Origin: Pochonia chlamydosporia 170
Taxonomy: Eukaryota; Ascomycota; Sordariomycetes; Hypocreales; Clavicipitaceae
Reading direction: 5' to 3'
DNA length: 64,000 nucleotides
Assembly: GCF_001653235.2 (NCBI RefSeq)
Contig: NC_035796.1
Location: 1,116,001 to 1,180,000, forward strand
Positions 1 through 11,139 of the stretch are shown piece by piece. The notes below the pieces were generated by a model, which was not told the origin of the DNA, did no database searches, and saw only the letters and a list, made by a program, of their open reading frames with translations. The stretch's first letter is position 1. Each line of letters starts with the position of its first letter. The position numbers and the translations under genes were made by a program.

Positions 1-2433
1 ACGAAGCACATGGCTCTTGCAGTGAGATACAGCTGATGGAGGATTGAGTTTGCCGCCGAATTAGCTCTTGTGTCGGACAAGGGGCTTGAACGGAGTAATA
101 ACTAATCTATTAATTAGTCCGGAACCGCGGCCGAGGTAGTATCTGGAGTCTGGGCATTTGCATAGCACCAGTGCAAATCTCGTAGGAGCAACCGATAAAT
201 GGTGGATAAGCGGATCGCTTGCTGCACGGATCAAATTGCAATCCAAGCGAGGACACAAACATATTACATACATGAAGGCGATGCGACGCTTGCGGCAAGG
301 CTTTGCCTCTGGAGCGAACTTGATTATGGATTGCTTCGTCACTGGCGGTGCATAAAACTATTCACTGGCAGAAACAACGGGATAGAGTTTAATGCCAAAA
401 CATCAAGTTGTTTTTATTTCGAGATGCAGGCACTTCGGCCTCTCAGTGAGCCTGGCGTGGGCAGCACAGAAATTACAGCCTGTGGTCAAAGGTATTTGAA
501 CATATCCAAGTATACACTATCGCAGCTCAATATGCCTCAGCACACAACGCGATATGCGATACCTTTCCTTGTTGAAATACTTCTGACCCCCCACTGTAGC
601 ACACAGCCGGGGGCGGATCTGTCCCGATTTCTTTGTTCAAAGTTGAATGCTTCCAGATCTGCCCGAGAAGAGAGTGTGGGTGGTGGCTGATGGTGGCTGC
701 AAGGTTGGGCCACCAGTGTTGGAAGTTGGAACCTGGAAGAACGGCAAATATTGATTGACGGAAAAAGACTTGCTGACCAGACAGTTGGTTCACAACTTGG
801 GAGGATGAGAGTGCTCGACACAATGTTTGACATGGTGGAGGAGCGTAACTGGGACCAGACTGGATCATTGATGGGTGCTCATGATCAATTGATCCGCTGG
901 CGGGGCAGATCAACGCTAACGCAGCTAAAGCTTAGCTGACCGGCACCTGAGTGAGGAAGCAAGAGGCTCATGAAAGCCCCAATTGGCATGCGAGACAACC
1001 TAAAAAGCACTAGCGCAGGCGCCACGCCGACCATCACGTGTGACAAGTTCAGAGATTGGTGGGGGATGATGTGCCGTACAGTTCTCCGTACTGCCCTCGA
1101 AACTTGCAATCTCAACGTCAGTTTTAAGTTGTCTGGTGCCTGTGCTCGTCGGGCGGTGCAGTCCGGATTATAGCCCAGCCTGATTAGTGGAGGAGGTCAA
1201 TGTGTCCAAGTTCCATGTCATGTCAAGTTAATGTCGCATCTCGGTGCCCATATTTCTGCCTTTTTGTTTGGCTGTCGGGCCAGTGCCCCAGTTCCAGGTT
1301 GAAGTCGAGCTGTTCCAGTGCAAGCACGGTGCTCTGGCGGATGCATTGCACCGCACCGCACCAAAACTAAACCAACCAGACATTGAACCTGGAAAACTTG
1401 ACTGAACTAAACGCCAGGCAATAGGCTCGGGTCCAGATTTCAGCACACCAGACATGCACCAGACGGAGCCAGTCGGTGGGTGGCGCTTGGCCCCGGCTGG
1501 GCTGATCTGTGCTGTACTTGGGGTTTCATCAATGATCCGGCGCAGCCTCTCTTTTTCCATGTTCCCATTTGATGTCCCGCCTAAGTCGACTGGACCCGGC
1601 TGTGGTCTGTGTGTAAGAATTGCGTCGTCTGCGTCGCCTGCATTGCCTTCCGAACCAGTTGACGGTCAGCCGCCCAACCAGCAGCCAGAAGCCGTCAATG
1701 GTCCAGTCCCTCGTCCATGTCAGACCCTGTCGAGCCACGCCAGACCATGCCAAACCAAAATGCCCCCATCCTTGCATATCCATGTCTGGCCTTTTCCGCA
1801 TTTTTTGTTGTCGTCGGCGTTGTCGTCTGCTGTTCCCTTCACCATTGCCATTTCAGCCCTTGCACCAGAATCTCATAAACAATCTCAACCCACTCGCTGC
1901 TCTCCACCACCCTGGCCACAGCAACATTGCCAGACGCTACGCTACGCTGCCTCTCTCCACTCCCCCATTCGCCTCATCATTTGCGAACCTTGACCCGACC
2001 GTACTTTTTTTCCCTCCGGTCCCTTGTCCTGCCCTTGTGTTCTTGGGCTGTTGCGCATGGCACCCGACTTCCCTGGCCCACCCATGCCTCACTTTAGTCT
2101 CTGACCGCCTTCGAGTCTGGTTCGGTCGCCTGTGATTTGCAGGCTGCTTGCATTGTCCACAATCCATCACATTGCAACTTTCCCAGCTTGCGTTTTCATT
2201 TCCCCTCACGCACTTGCCTTCAACATACCTCCCATCCACCACAACAAACACATCGCAAACAGTTTGCACTCGCTCCTGCAACGGCAACGACCACGGCATC
2301 CGCTATACTGTATCGCTGACGAGGGCTTCGCTGAGAAACTGCACAGCTTGGTGAAGCTCTGCTTGACCGACCCGTCGTCCTCATCGACGCCACCGCTGAT
2401 GGTATTCACCTCGGTCGACCGGCCATTTGCATC
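1..2433. other. Intergenic DNA and leader of the sts1 gene
   Basis: No convincing gene is visible. The longest open frame (199-690, plus) has no recognisable domain and no splice pattern. From about 1,640 to 2,430 the plus strand is strongly C/T-rich, as in promoters and long 5' leaders of filamentous fungi, and it runs straight into the sts1 start codon. Several CCAGAC motifs occur at 1,375-1,470 and 1,720-1,750. Confidence 0.5.
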
Positions 2434-3454
2434 ATGAACGTTTTGTTGTCGTCGCAACCGCCAGTCTTCCCTCACCATCACGAAAACCCTCGCTTGTCCC
2501 CTCAACGCTCTGGTAAGTTTTTCTGTCCCAGGCGGGCCGGTCGATCCGTTGACCTCCTTTTCCTCTGCCGGAACTTGTGGCTTCTCCTGTCCATCATCGG
2601 GTTCAACTGTGGCTAACTGGCAAACAGCTTCACCACTGCTCAGCATGGCAAATCGGAAGCGAAAAGCTGACGATGACGGGGATGAGACCATGTCCCCATT
2701 GAGCTCGCCTGCCATCTCTGCCAGACCACTTGCCCGCCCGTCGAAAAAGGTCAGATCCAACGAGCTCACTGGTCGACCCCTTGCGCTTCCCCGACTCCTT
2801 GAGACTCTCGATGCCAGCCAGCTGAGGATGGTGCTGGAAAGGATATGCGATCACCATCCGGATATTGGCCAGGAAGTTGTCTCTGGAGCTCCTCGACCTT
2901 CGGTGTCTTCTTCCCTAAACGTTTTGCGGGACTATCACAACAAGCTAAAGGAAGCCGTACCCTATGGTGAATCCAGTCCCGAGTATACCTATTACCGAGT
3001 CAAGGAACCCTTGGTGGCCCTCATAGATGCCCTGTCCGATTTTACACCTCAATATCTCCCGCCTACCGAGACACAACCGACTACATCGCTACAATTTCTT
3101 GACGGTGCCACGAAGCTTATCCACGAACTTCCCGACTGGGAACCCCAGGCCTATCGCCACCACAAGGAGACGGCATACGATGACATTTCTCGAGCCTGGG
3201 CTTTGGTCATCACTGAGGCCGGCAAACGAGGCGGCGGATTCAACTTGCATACCGGCCGATGGGACCAGACCCTGGCTCAGCACAATGAACAATCAGGGGG
3301 GCGCCTCGGCACCGCCATGTCCGCTATGGCCAACAGTGTAGGTTGGATGGGCCCTGGAGCGAACGCACAAGGAAACTCGTCGGAACAACATTCAATTTTG
3401 AATCAACTCATGTCCGGTGCTTATGGATCTCCTGTGCGGGTTGGACCCTGGTGA
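2434..3454 (+). CDS. sts1: Tethering factor for nuclear proteasome Sts1/Cut8
   Basis: Two exons, 2434-2512 and 2628-3454, encode 301 aa. The intron (2513-2627) starts GTAAGT, has a GCTAAC branch site at 2612-2617 and ends CAG. Splicing joins a short N-terminal peptide beginning MNVLLSSQPPVF to a segment beginning MANRKRKADDDGDETMSP, which contains a basic nuclear-localisation-like patch. The rest matches what I know of the Cut8/Sts1 family: a helical core with PLVALIDALSDFTPQYLPP and LDGATKLIHELPDWEPQAYR, and a C-terminus ending SPVRVGPW. In yeasts this protein anchors 26S proteasomes at the nuclear envelope and so supports nuclear protein turnover and DNA repair. An internal start at 2645 would also give a Cut8 core, but the upstream exon fits the family better. 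Confidence 0.93.
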
Positions 3455-4424
3455 AAAAAAAAACAGCCTATTCTCTACACATCTAAACCGAACAAAACTG
3501 GCATCTTGTTTCTGACGACGCCGTCACGGACAAAACTATTTCATGACAGATGATGACAACCTTTGTTTTGCATTACAGGACAGGCAGCATAGACTTGGGA
3601 GTTCATACTTCATGCACAAACTGGATGAATTTGGCGTTTTGCTGTTTGTTACCCCTTGGTTGCATTTTTTACCACTGATTTTTTTAAGGGCACCAGCAAT
3701 TTCCGTTTCACTGTTCTTCATTGAGGGAGGTCTTCTTATTGTTATAGTTTTTATTTGATGTTTTTTTCTCCCTGAATGACAGCGGTCCCTTCTGTATGTA
3801 CATAACCATTACACTCTGTAGGTAGCAAATTCTTGGCAAAGAGAATATTTACGCCTTGAGGTAATATGCATGGAATTTCCTCCTCACTTCTAAATAGCGA
3901 ATTGCTCGATGTTCATTGGGTCAAAGAAGGGATCGAGCCCTCAGAAGGCGCTTGGGTAGTTGACATGCTTTATCGTGATCCCGCAAATTCCGCCTGCAGA
4001 CCCGAAGTCCTTCAATTTTGTTTTTGCTTCCAACGGAGAATTGGGGTGACATATATCACTTGGGCGTCGGCATGCGAATGGATATAAATAGTTGCCAACC
4101 GGCTGATAATTTTGGTATTAACGGATCTTATCAGGAGTGGGGCGATACGGCCCTTGCCGAGATGAATCGATGGCTGCTTGCTGGATGAGAGTGGGCTGTA
4201 GTAGTCACGTGCTCACCCGTTGGAGGTGCCCAGACGCGCCTGTGTGACAAACGAACGGGACGCGCCTTTTGACGCAGGAGCATGTCAGACACCAGATGAG
4301 GCACCTTGGCTAATTAAAACTCAACTTTTCTCTTGAAACCAAAACCTCAGCTCATGCCACAGGCTCCTTGATTCACTGAAATCTCACTATCAATGACAGC
4401 GTAGTCCACTGGCTTTGGCTCACT
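3455..4424. other. Intergenic DNA between sts1 and rad52
   Basis: Contains the 3' end of sts1, with an A-run immediately after the stop and T-rich stretches around 3,660-3,770, then the rad52 promoter. No gene is seen. Short open frames at 3,543-3,758 and 3,866-4,087 have no protein-like character. Confidence 0.5.
4206..4266 (+). promoter_or_regulatory. Candidate E-box and paired ACGCGCC elements upstream of rad52
   Basis: A CACGTG hexamer lies at 4206-4211. Two exact copies of ACGCGCC follow at 4234-4240 and 4260-4266, 26 bp apart and about 160-190 bp before the rad52 start codon. ACGCG is the core recognised by the G1/S factor MBF in yeasts, where DNA-repair genes are typical targets. That this pair drives S-phase expression here is inference from position and motif only. 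Confidence 0.35.
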
Positions 4425-6019
4425 ATGCCTGCGTGCGTTCAGACCGTCGCGTCCTCTGTGTGATGATGTTCACTGACAGTGCAGAACAGTCCAGGCGACC
4501 AACACACCTCATGGGCAAACCCGTTCGAGGAGGCTAAACCGCGAGTTTCGGACTGGACAGCAAAAGAAATCGCCACGATCGCCTCGAAGCTTGACAAACA
4601 ACTTGGGCCAGAATACATTTCTTCACGATCAGGCCCTGGCGGCTCACGCGTGCACTACCTCACTGCCGAGAAAGTCATTGGCTTAGCCAACGAGGTCTTC
4701 GGGTTCAACGGGTGGTCGTCCTCGATACAAAACATTCAAGTCGACTTTGCCGACGAGAACCCTCAAACCCAGCGTGTTAGTATTGGCTTGTCTGTGATTG
4801 TTCGCGTCACGTTGCGTGATGGCACCTACCATGAAGACATCGGATACGGCTCCATAGAGAATGCCAAGGGGAAGGCAATGGCTTTTGAAAAGGCCAAGAA
4901 AGAAGGTACAACCGACGGACTGAAAAGGGCGCTCCGAAGTTTTGGCAATGTTCTTGGCAACTGCATCTACGATACGGACTATGTGAAACAAGTCACCAAG
5001 GTCAAAGCACAGCCTGTCAAAAAGTTTGACCAGGACAACCTCCACAGACATTCGGATTTTGTGAAGAAGGATGCCACTATGACTGGGGCGGCTGTGGCTA
5101 CCAAGAGCGCAATGGGACCAACTTCGCTCAAGGTGGAACCTACAGAGTCATTTGAAGACTTCCTCGGTGGTATGCTCTCCTCGGATGGGTTCGAAGAAAT
5201 CGAAACTGAACTTCTGTAGAACTCGACGAGGCCGACTTCTGTGTTCCAGGAGAAGGCCACCCTGACGAAATCGTTCTCGATCTGCCTGCCCCAGTGCAGG
5301 CACAAGCACAACAACCAAAGCCGCCGTCCAACGAGCCCGGCAATGCGCAAGCACAAGGATCGCGACGTCCAATGACAAGAGCAGTTTCAGGAGGTTCCGG
5401 ACCAAAGGCACCGCAGACACCAAATGCAGGTGGAAATATGCAGCCAAGCGCCAGTAGAGATTCGCCGCAGATGAACAATATGCCTGCACCCCTGATGCCC
5501 CCTCCAGGAGGAGAAACAGCCATGTTCTTCTCAGCCAGATCAGTTGGTCGTACCGCTGAGGGCAAGGAACCAGGCATGGCCAGCTCTCAGGCCTTCAATC
5601 CTAAAGCTGACAGCCCATCGATCAGGAAAACGCCAGGTATTGATCACACATCGTCGAAACCGGTGTCGAGAAGTGGGCAACATGTCGCACCAGTGAGCAG
5701 TCAGTCGGGTGCGTCGTCGTCAAACGCTACTGGATTTACCCCAGTTCGACCAGGAGGGCCAGCAACAAGAGGCAATCTGGTCAACCCGTCTCTTGACCAA
5801 GCACGAAGGATTGGAGCACCCAGCGGCCCGGGTAGTCCTCTTGCCAATAGAGGAAGTTACAAGCCGCCCACGATGAAAAGACCCCTACCTGGGGAGGCAG
5901 GGTCGACGAGAGCCCCGCTGGTTGATCTACCGGCTAATACTGCCGCTCAAGGAAATGTGGCCAATGTGACAACTGCGTCTGGGGACGGACTCGATGCGAA
6001 AAGGCAGAAGACGGGTTAA
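4425..6019 (+). CDS. rad52: DNA recombination and repair protein Rad52
   Basis: Three exons (4425-4432, 4490-5169, 5220-6019) give 495 aa. The first exon is only 8 nt (ATGCCTGC); joined to exon 2 it reads MPAPGDQH, as I recall from Neurospora Rad52. Intron 1 (4433-4489) is GTGCGT..ACAG. Intron 2 (5170-5219, 50 nt) is GTATGC..GTAG and restores the acidic stretch GELDEADFCVPGEGHPDE. Residues about 20-185 are the Rad52/Rad22 DNA-annealing domain, with PEYISSRSGPGG, LANEVFGFNGWS, GYGSIENAKGKA and FEKAKKEGTTDGLKRALR. The C-terminal half is disordered, rich in Gly, Pro and Ser, and ends in a basic KRQKTG. Rad52 loads Rad51 and anneals single strands in homologous recombination. Without intron 2 the protein would stop at 5219 after the annealing domain. 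Confidence 0.95.
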
Positions 6020-6301
6020 TTAACTGAGTGACGGATTGTATTTGGTAGGGATGGCGTTATTGGCGCATATAATTCGGGCCGGATCAGGGAATGATTGCTA
6101 TTTCTCGAGCGATAACGATGGGAATTATTCTAACTAACTCTATTGATGACTATTCTATGGGCTATGCCTCTACCTGACGCCAGCGTCGGTAATCTATTAG
6201 CCAAATTCTATCTTGAGCTCTATGCCATGAAATCCTATCTCGTCCATGTTGTATCGTGAGGATGTCTATCTGTGTACGTGATGTGTCGTAAAGAATGTCG
6301 T

Positions 6302-7023
6302 CTAACGCTGCTGGTTGTGAGGATCACTGTCATCATACTGGTACATATTTGGCGAAAAATCAAAGCCACCCATCATATTACCCTGCTGCATCAGCGATGA
6401 ATCATACTCAGCCGGCACCTCACTGCCCACGGCGGATGCACTCCCCATGCTGGAGTCGTGCGGTTCCGCCCGCAGTCTCTGATACTCAGCCTGCAACGAC
6501 AGATATGCCTGCGTGAGATTCTCTTCCCGCTGGTTCGCCTCCTGCAGAAGCTGCTCCAGGTCCTTTATGCGCTGCTCCTTGCGCTCACGGTACGCTCGCT
6601 GCGATGCGCGGTTCTGCGCTCGTCGTCGCTATTTGTTGTCAATTTTGTGTTTTGTCTCTTAAGGGTTTGAATAACGTACGGAGAGAACACTGGGTGGAGC
6701 ATTGCGGTATCGATTCTCCCTTTTTCGAGGCGGTTTTTGGTCTTGCGGTTGGGGTTGTGATGGGACGGATGGTTCGCTGGCGGTGCTGGTTGGGCTGGTG
6801 TATGAGGGTTCGGATACGTTTGGGAACGTAGGTTGCTAGGTTCTTTAGTTTAGGTTCAGTGGTCTGAGGAATGGGTGCTTACTGGCGTGTATGCGTATGT
6901 TTGGGAGGTGGATGGGATTTGTGAGTGAGGAAGGGGCATGGAGTTGAGAAAGTCTAGCCATGGGGCGGGAATGGATGATGTAGTTTGGGATTGAGACTCT
7001 TCTGCAGAGGATGTGGGATTCAT
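6302..7023 (-). CDS. Yap-like bZIP transcription factor
   Basis: Three exons on the minus strand (7023-6883, 6835-6680, 6628-6302) encode 207 aa. The introns are 47 nt (GTAAGC..CTAG) and 51 nt (GTACGT..ATAG), both in phase 0. The start is MNPTSSAEESQSQ in a good context (CACAATGA). Exon 2 ends NAPPSVLS and exon 3 opens with RRRAQNRASQRAYRERKEQR (residues 100-119), a bZIP basic region with an N-x2-S-Q-x2-Y-R signature. It is followed by a zipper with heptad positions L123, A130, L137, L144 and L151. The tail is acidic and Gln/Asn-rich. This resembles fungal Yap/RsmA-type regulators of stress and secondary metabolism, but its targets cannot be read from sequence. It converges on rad52 with 282 bp between stop codons. 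Confidence 0.9.
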
Positions 7024-8623
7024 TGTGAGTTGCAGTGCATAGGGCTGATATTTGCCACTGGGTACTACATGCTACGGTACCTGAACAACTACGATATATA
7101 AACCATTGGGCGGTGGTATAAGGCCGCGTCGCTTCGCGTTCGGAATTTGATTCCAAAGTCGCGAAACGACGAGGTCATGTCCATAAAGTGTAGAGTTAAG
7201 CCGCCGGGGATGGAAACATTCAAGGCAGCCGTGAAGGGGTATGGAATTTCTGGGGATGGCCGGCCAAGCGAGCCAGTCGGTTGGGAGGGAAAGCGAGGGC
7301 TTCGGGTGGGATGGATTGGGATAGCGGGATTGTAGGGCTGGTCTGGGTATATTTTAATTTTGGATGTTTTTTTTGCAAGTGACCCTTGTTTCTTGTATAT
7401 GGAGGCGTCTGACGTCAGTTGTGAGATTGGGCTTTTGGCAGGAGTTGTGGCGTAGTTTGATGCAGGCATTGCCACAACATGACTGGGGATGCTGGGCTGC
7501 ATGGTCTGGTGGTATGAATTCGTCCGTATGTATATTTGTCATGGGTCTGGCTGGGAATGGGCAGGGCCGCGTTTGTGCTGGCGTGGCGGAGGGGAAAGCG
7601 AAAGCGAGGCCGTATTGGGTAATTGTCTTATGGCTGAGTTGAATGTGTTTGCACGGGTATGTGAAATGGGCTTTGGGTTGCTGCTTGTTTAGTTGGCAGA
7701 GGTAGTTGAGATGAGCGCTCGCAAGTACGTCAACGTATGACGTTTTTTCGTGTATCGTCAAGTTGGATAGTTTGATCTGGTAATTAATTTGCGGGTGTCC
7801 ATTGCCATTTAGATAACGCCACGTATGCGAAATTGATAGGGCCATTACTCGCGAACTGCCATTGTAGAGTGCGGTGAATGAGAAAGGAGCAGGTTGAAGA
7901 CACTCAACTCGAAGCAAATGTAGTAGCATCGCAACCCGACGCAGGACTTACACTACGATCAAACAGGATGTGCCAGCGACGGTAGCTGATGCGTTTGTTC
8001 GATAGGAGGCTCAATCTGCTGCTGGATTTTGTTACCTGTTTCAAAGTAACATGTCTTTTAACTCTATCTCTTAACGTTTGAATCCTGATCTACAGCCATG
8101 ATGCCCCGTTGCAACCTGGTGACAATCAGACGGGTGTGAGTGGGACGATGGGCAGACAACCAGACATTTCTTCGTGCTTTATGCAGTCACGACTCACGAG
8201 AGTCAACATAGGAGGTTGGCCATGCTCGAATAAGCTACAGTTGTTGAAATTATTGCACAGTGCTACAACATAGCCAGGACTAAATCAAAGCAAGGAAAAA
8301 AAGGTGTCAGCAAATCTTACAGGAACAAACGCTCCAGTACATCACGTAATATTAGACCATAGTGTTCGGCCTCCCCTGCTATTGTCGCGACGCCAGGCCG
8401 CTTTTGAGTCAAGTCAAGAACCTCTGCACATGGTTGCGCAATTAACCCGTAATGTGAAATGCAACGCCTTTAACATCCTTTGGATCTAAATCTATACACA
8501 TCATACTCCCAGATAGGGAAATTTGGTGATCTTCACGCCTAGCAAGAACAAGGTACACTGCATCTTCAACCGTGGCTGTTGATGAGTGGAGCTCCATCAA
8601 AGATTCCACATCCAGATGTCCAT

Positions 8624-8634
8624 GTACGGAGTAC
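8624..8634. repeat. Dispersed 11-mer GTACGGAGTAC
   Basis: Exact copy of the dispersed 11-mer GTACTCCGTAC (reverse orientation). One of five exact copies in the window, all intergenic. Confidence 0.75.
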
Positions 8635-9836
8635 AGATGGCTCCAAAATGACCTGAACAAAGTAGTTATACTCAAACACAGTCGCATATATTATTTATCG
8701 GACCAAAAGCGCACAGGACTGTTGAGAAATAGCACAACTTGTTATTTCCTCTCCTGGTTCCGTAACCCTACCAGTTATGAGTAGGGCGTCGGTCAAACTA
8801 GTGTGTGGGACAACAGCACTCTGTTCTTCATATCCGTCTAATAACGAGGTGCCGATAACTGGCTCAAGTCCCTGCTATAACTGGGGTATTGGGCCCGAAT
8901 GATAATATTCAGTCACTTCATAAGCCGCGAAGTACAGCTCCCTAGCTCGTCTCTGCTGCTGTTGAGTTGATCGCGGTTTATATGGCCCGTCAGCCACTAA
9001 GCGACAAGGATGCATGTGTTGAAGTGGTTGCTCTTCACCCGGTAGTAAGCTCAAAGCTTGCTCTTCTTTAATACAAAGTTATATTAGTACCCAGTGCCAC
9101 TTTTCAACCTTTCATATTTCCTTCTATGAAGCGTCCAGACACTCACCATCTACTTGACGCAAAGAGCGTGCATGTTGTAGGCGTCTGGTCCATCACCGCC
9201 AAAGTACACCAAGTGTTGGAGGAACTGTAATGAACAACGCAACCATGGCAATGACTGCCTCTGCGCTTAGCATGGTGATTGTAAGTTGAATCGGAACCTA
9301 AATTGAGGCTAATGAGAACCAGGAAGGATGGAAGCTTGCTCAGTAGTTGTTGGTATGTGGACCAACGCAGTATACTGCAGACCTCCTACAAAGGCACGAC
9401 CTGTATTGTGATGCCAAGGAAGAGCTGGTAAAACTTGAAAGGGCCAAAGGAAGGTATTTTATTTTCGGAATATGAAAGGGCAGACAGAAAAAAAAAAAAT
9501 GAAAGAATTAACAACATTTCGCCAGAGAACCCAGAGGTCATATCTTATACTTCGACAACGACGTGAGAAATAAGGCGGGATTGGACCATCACCCAATGGC
9601 ATGTCCGACTTTGATATTGAAGACCATCACGGTTTTCATTGGCTACATGTACCATATTGAAGAAGGGTCTGAAGAAGGTGGTGGCGTTTGTGTGAAGCTC
9701 GGAATTGTGGCTTGCAAAAATGCGACCATGACTGGTGGAATGTTGGCAAAATGTGGACGAGAATGTCCTGTAAGGGTCCGAAGTACGGACATGGAGCACA
9801 TGGTCCAAATTCATGGTGTTGCAAATCTGCGATCAG

Positions 9837-10026
9837 ATTAGACCAGACCCGCTTCCATTGCCTCTTTCCTCGTTGAGAATCATGGTGAACGTGCAGGGCG
9901 CGGAAAGAGGCGATGGAGTCAAGGCCTGGTTTCTCATACACACTCTTTGTCGGCATTAGACCAGACCTTGACCCGCTGCCATCGTCTCTTTTCGCGCTGA
10001 GTGTCGCATGGTGTGGCACACATGCA
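9837..10026. repeat. Imperfect direct duplication, about 120 bp apart
   Basis: The block starting ATTAGACCAGACC at 9837 (to about 9896) recurs at 9955 (to about 10026). Both copies continue with a diverged CCGCT..CCAT..CTCTTT..CG..TGAG stretch, then CATGGTG and a TGCA end. The second copy carries a few inserted bases. It looks like an old tandem duplication in non-coding DNA; no function is evident. Confidence 0.5.
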
Positions 10027-11139
10027 AAACCATACGCATCAACTTGTTCGTTTCTATGGACGTCAAAGTCGCTTGATGTGAGATTGCCAATGCTTTTCGG
10101 AAGTTTTCGCAACTTTTCTCACTGTGTGGCATACACGGCGCTGAAGTAGCCATTAAAGAGGCAACGAAATAATAACTTTCATTTGGAGGGATATGTAAGT
10201 TCTGGCCATTTCGTAAGAAATATGCTCCAGCGCCGCCGGAACCTCACTTAATGTTTTCAAATGGTACATTCACATGGCGAGCATTAAGGTGTAAGGGAAT
10301 ATTTACACAGCTAGCAATGAATAGGCCGAGTATAGTCGACTTCCCAATTGGTCGTAAAATCTGGGAGCTCAAATATGCAGTGTCAATACGTGCGGACCAC
10401 CAAAACAAATCTTTAAGAGTCTCGTTATTACAGATTTCTGGTCTTTCCACCCGCAGACTATCCGGCTGTCAGTTAGCTGCTATTAAACCAAACTCCGTCA
10501 AGTTTGGCAAAATGCAAGATAGCTTGAGGGTGAATGGCTAAATAGGGGGGGGGGGGTGCATTGGCTCCAGCAGTCAAGGAAGCAAGCCGCTTTGCATTCA
10601 CGAGTGACATCATGCCAACTGTGCGTACTAGGTGGTGAGCAAGTACATCATCAACGACAGCTATACTATCATTGCCAACTACACTTTGACTATTTAAACG
10701 TCGACCTTCTAGGACACGTGGACTATGTTGGGACTTTCGCTTACCCAGGAGTTAGGACCAGGGTGTGATCCTCATCAGGCAAATGAGTATGATGAGGTCA
10801 GCGTCTCGATTAAACACGGATCGACTCGACCCAACAGGCAGTCACCGAGACCAATCAATAATTAAACCTGCTTCACATCTGCTAATGCCAATTCCAAACT
10901 TATCCATCAACCAGACCTAACAAAGCATTAGCCCAGCGCAGACCATTCACAAATCCTCCGCATAACGTAGTACATCTCAACCACCCCGCAAACTCAGCCT
11001 CAATCATCCAACATCGCATCACATCGACTCATCAGGCATTCACTCAACTCTCAAACCATAATCCATCATACTCTGTAAAACATCACCAAAATCAACACTC
11101 AGCATAATCAGCGTAAAAATAAAGAACCAAACCCCAATC

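Larger units (their letters stand above)
7024..11139. other. 4.1-kb intergenic region
   Basis: The bZIP promoter and leader lie at its left end. A 191-codon minus-strand frame (7354-7929) is in that leader and has no protein-like features. A minus-strand fragment at 8442-8687 reads somewhat like protein (SLMELHSSTATVEDAVYLVL) but has no start context or partner exon; it may be decayed coding DNA. A 12-G run lies at 10545-10556. An imperfect direct duplication is listed separately. No intact gene is seen. Confidence 0.45.

Noticed and set aside
199..690. 163-codon plus-strand frame near the window start
   Set aside because: No domain, no start context and no splice partner; it sits in leader-like DNA.
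5170..5219. Apparent truncation of Rad52 by a stop at 5217-5219
   Set aside because: A 50-nt intron with GT..AG ends restores the conserved reading frame, so the gene is intact.
7354..7929. 191-codon minus-strand frame
   Set aside because: It lies in the promoter and leader of the bZIP gene and has no protein-like pattern.
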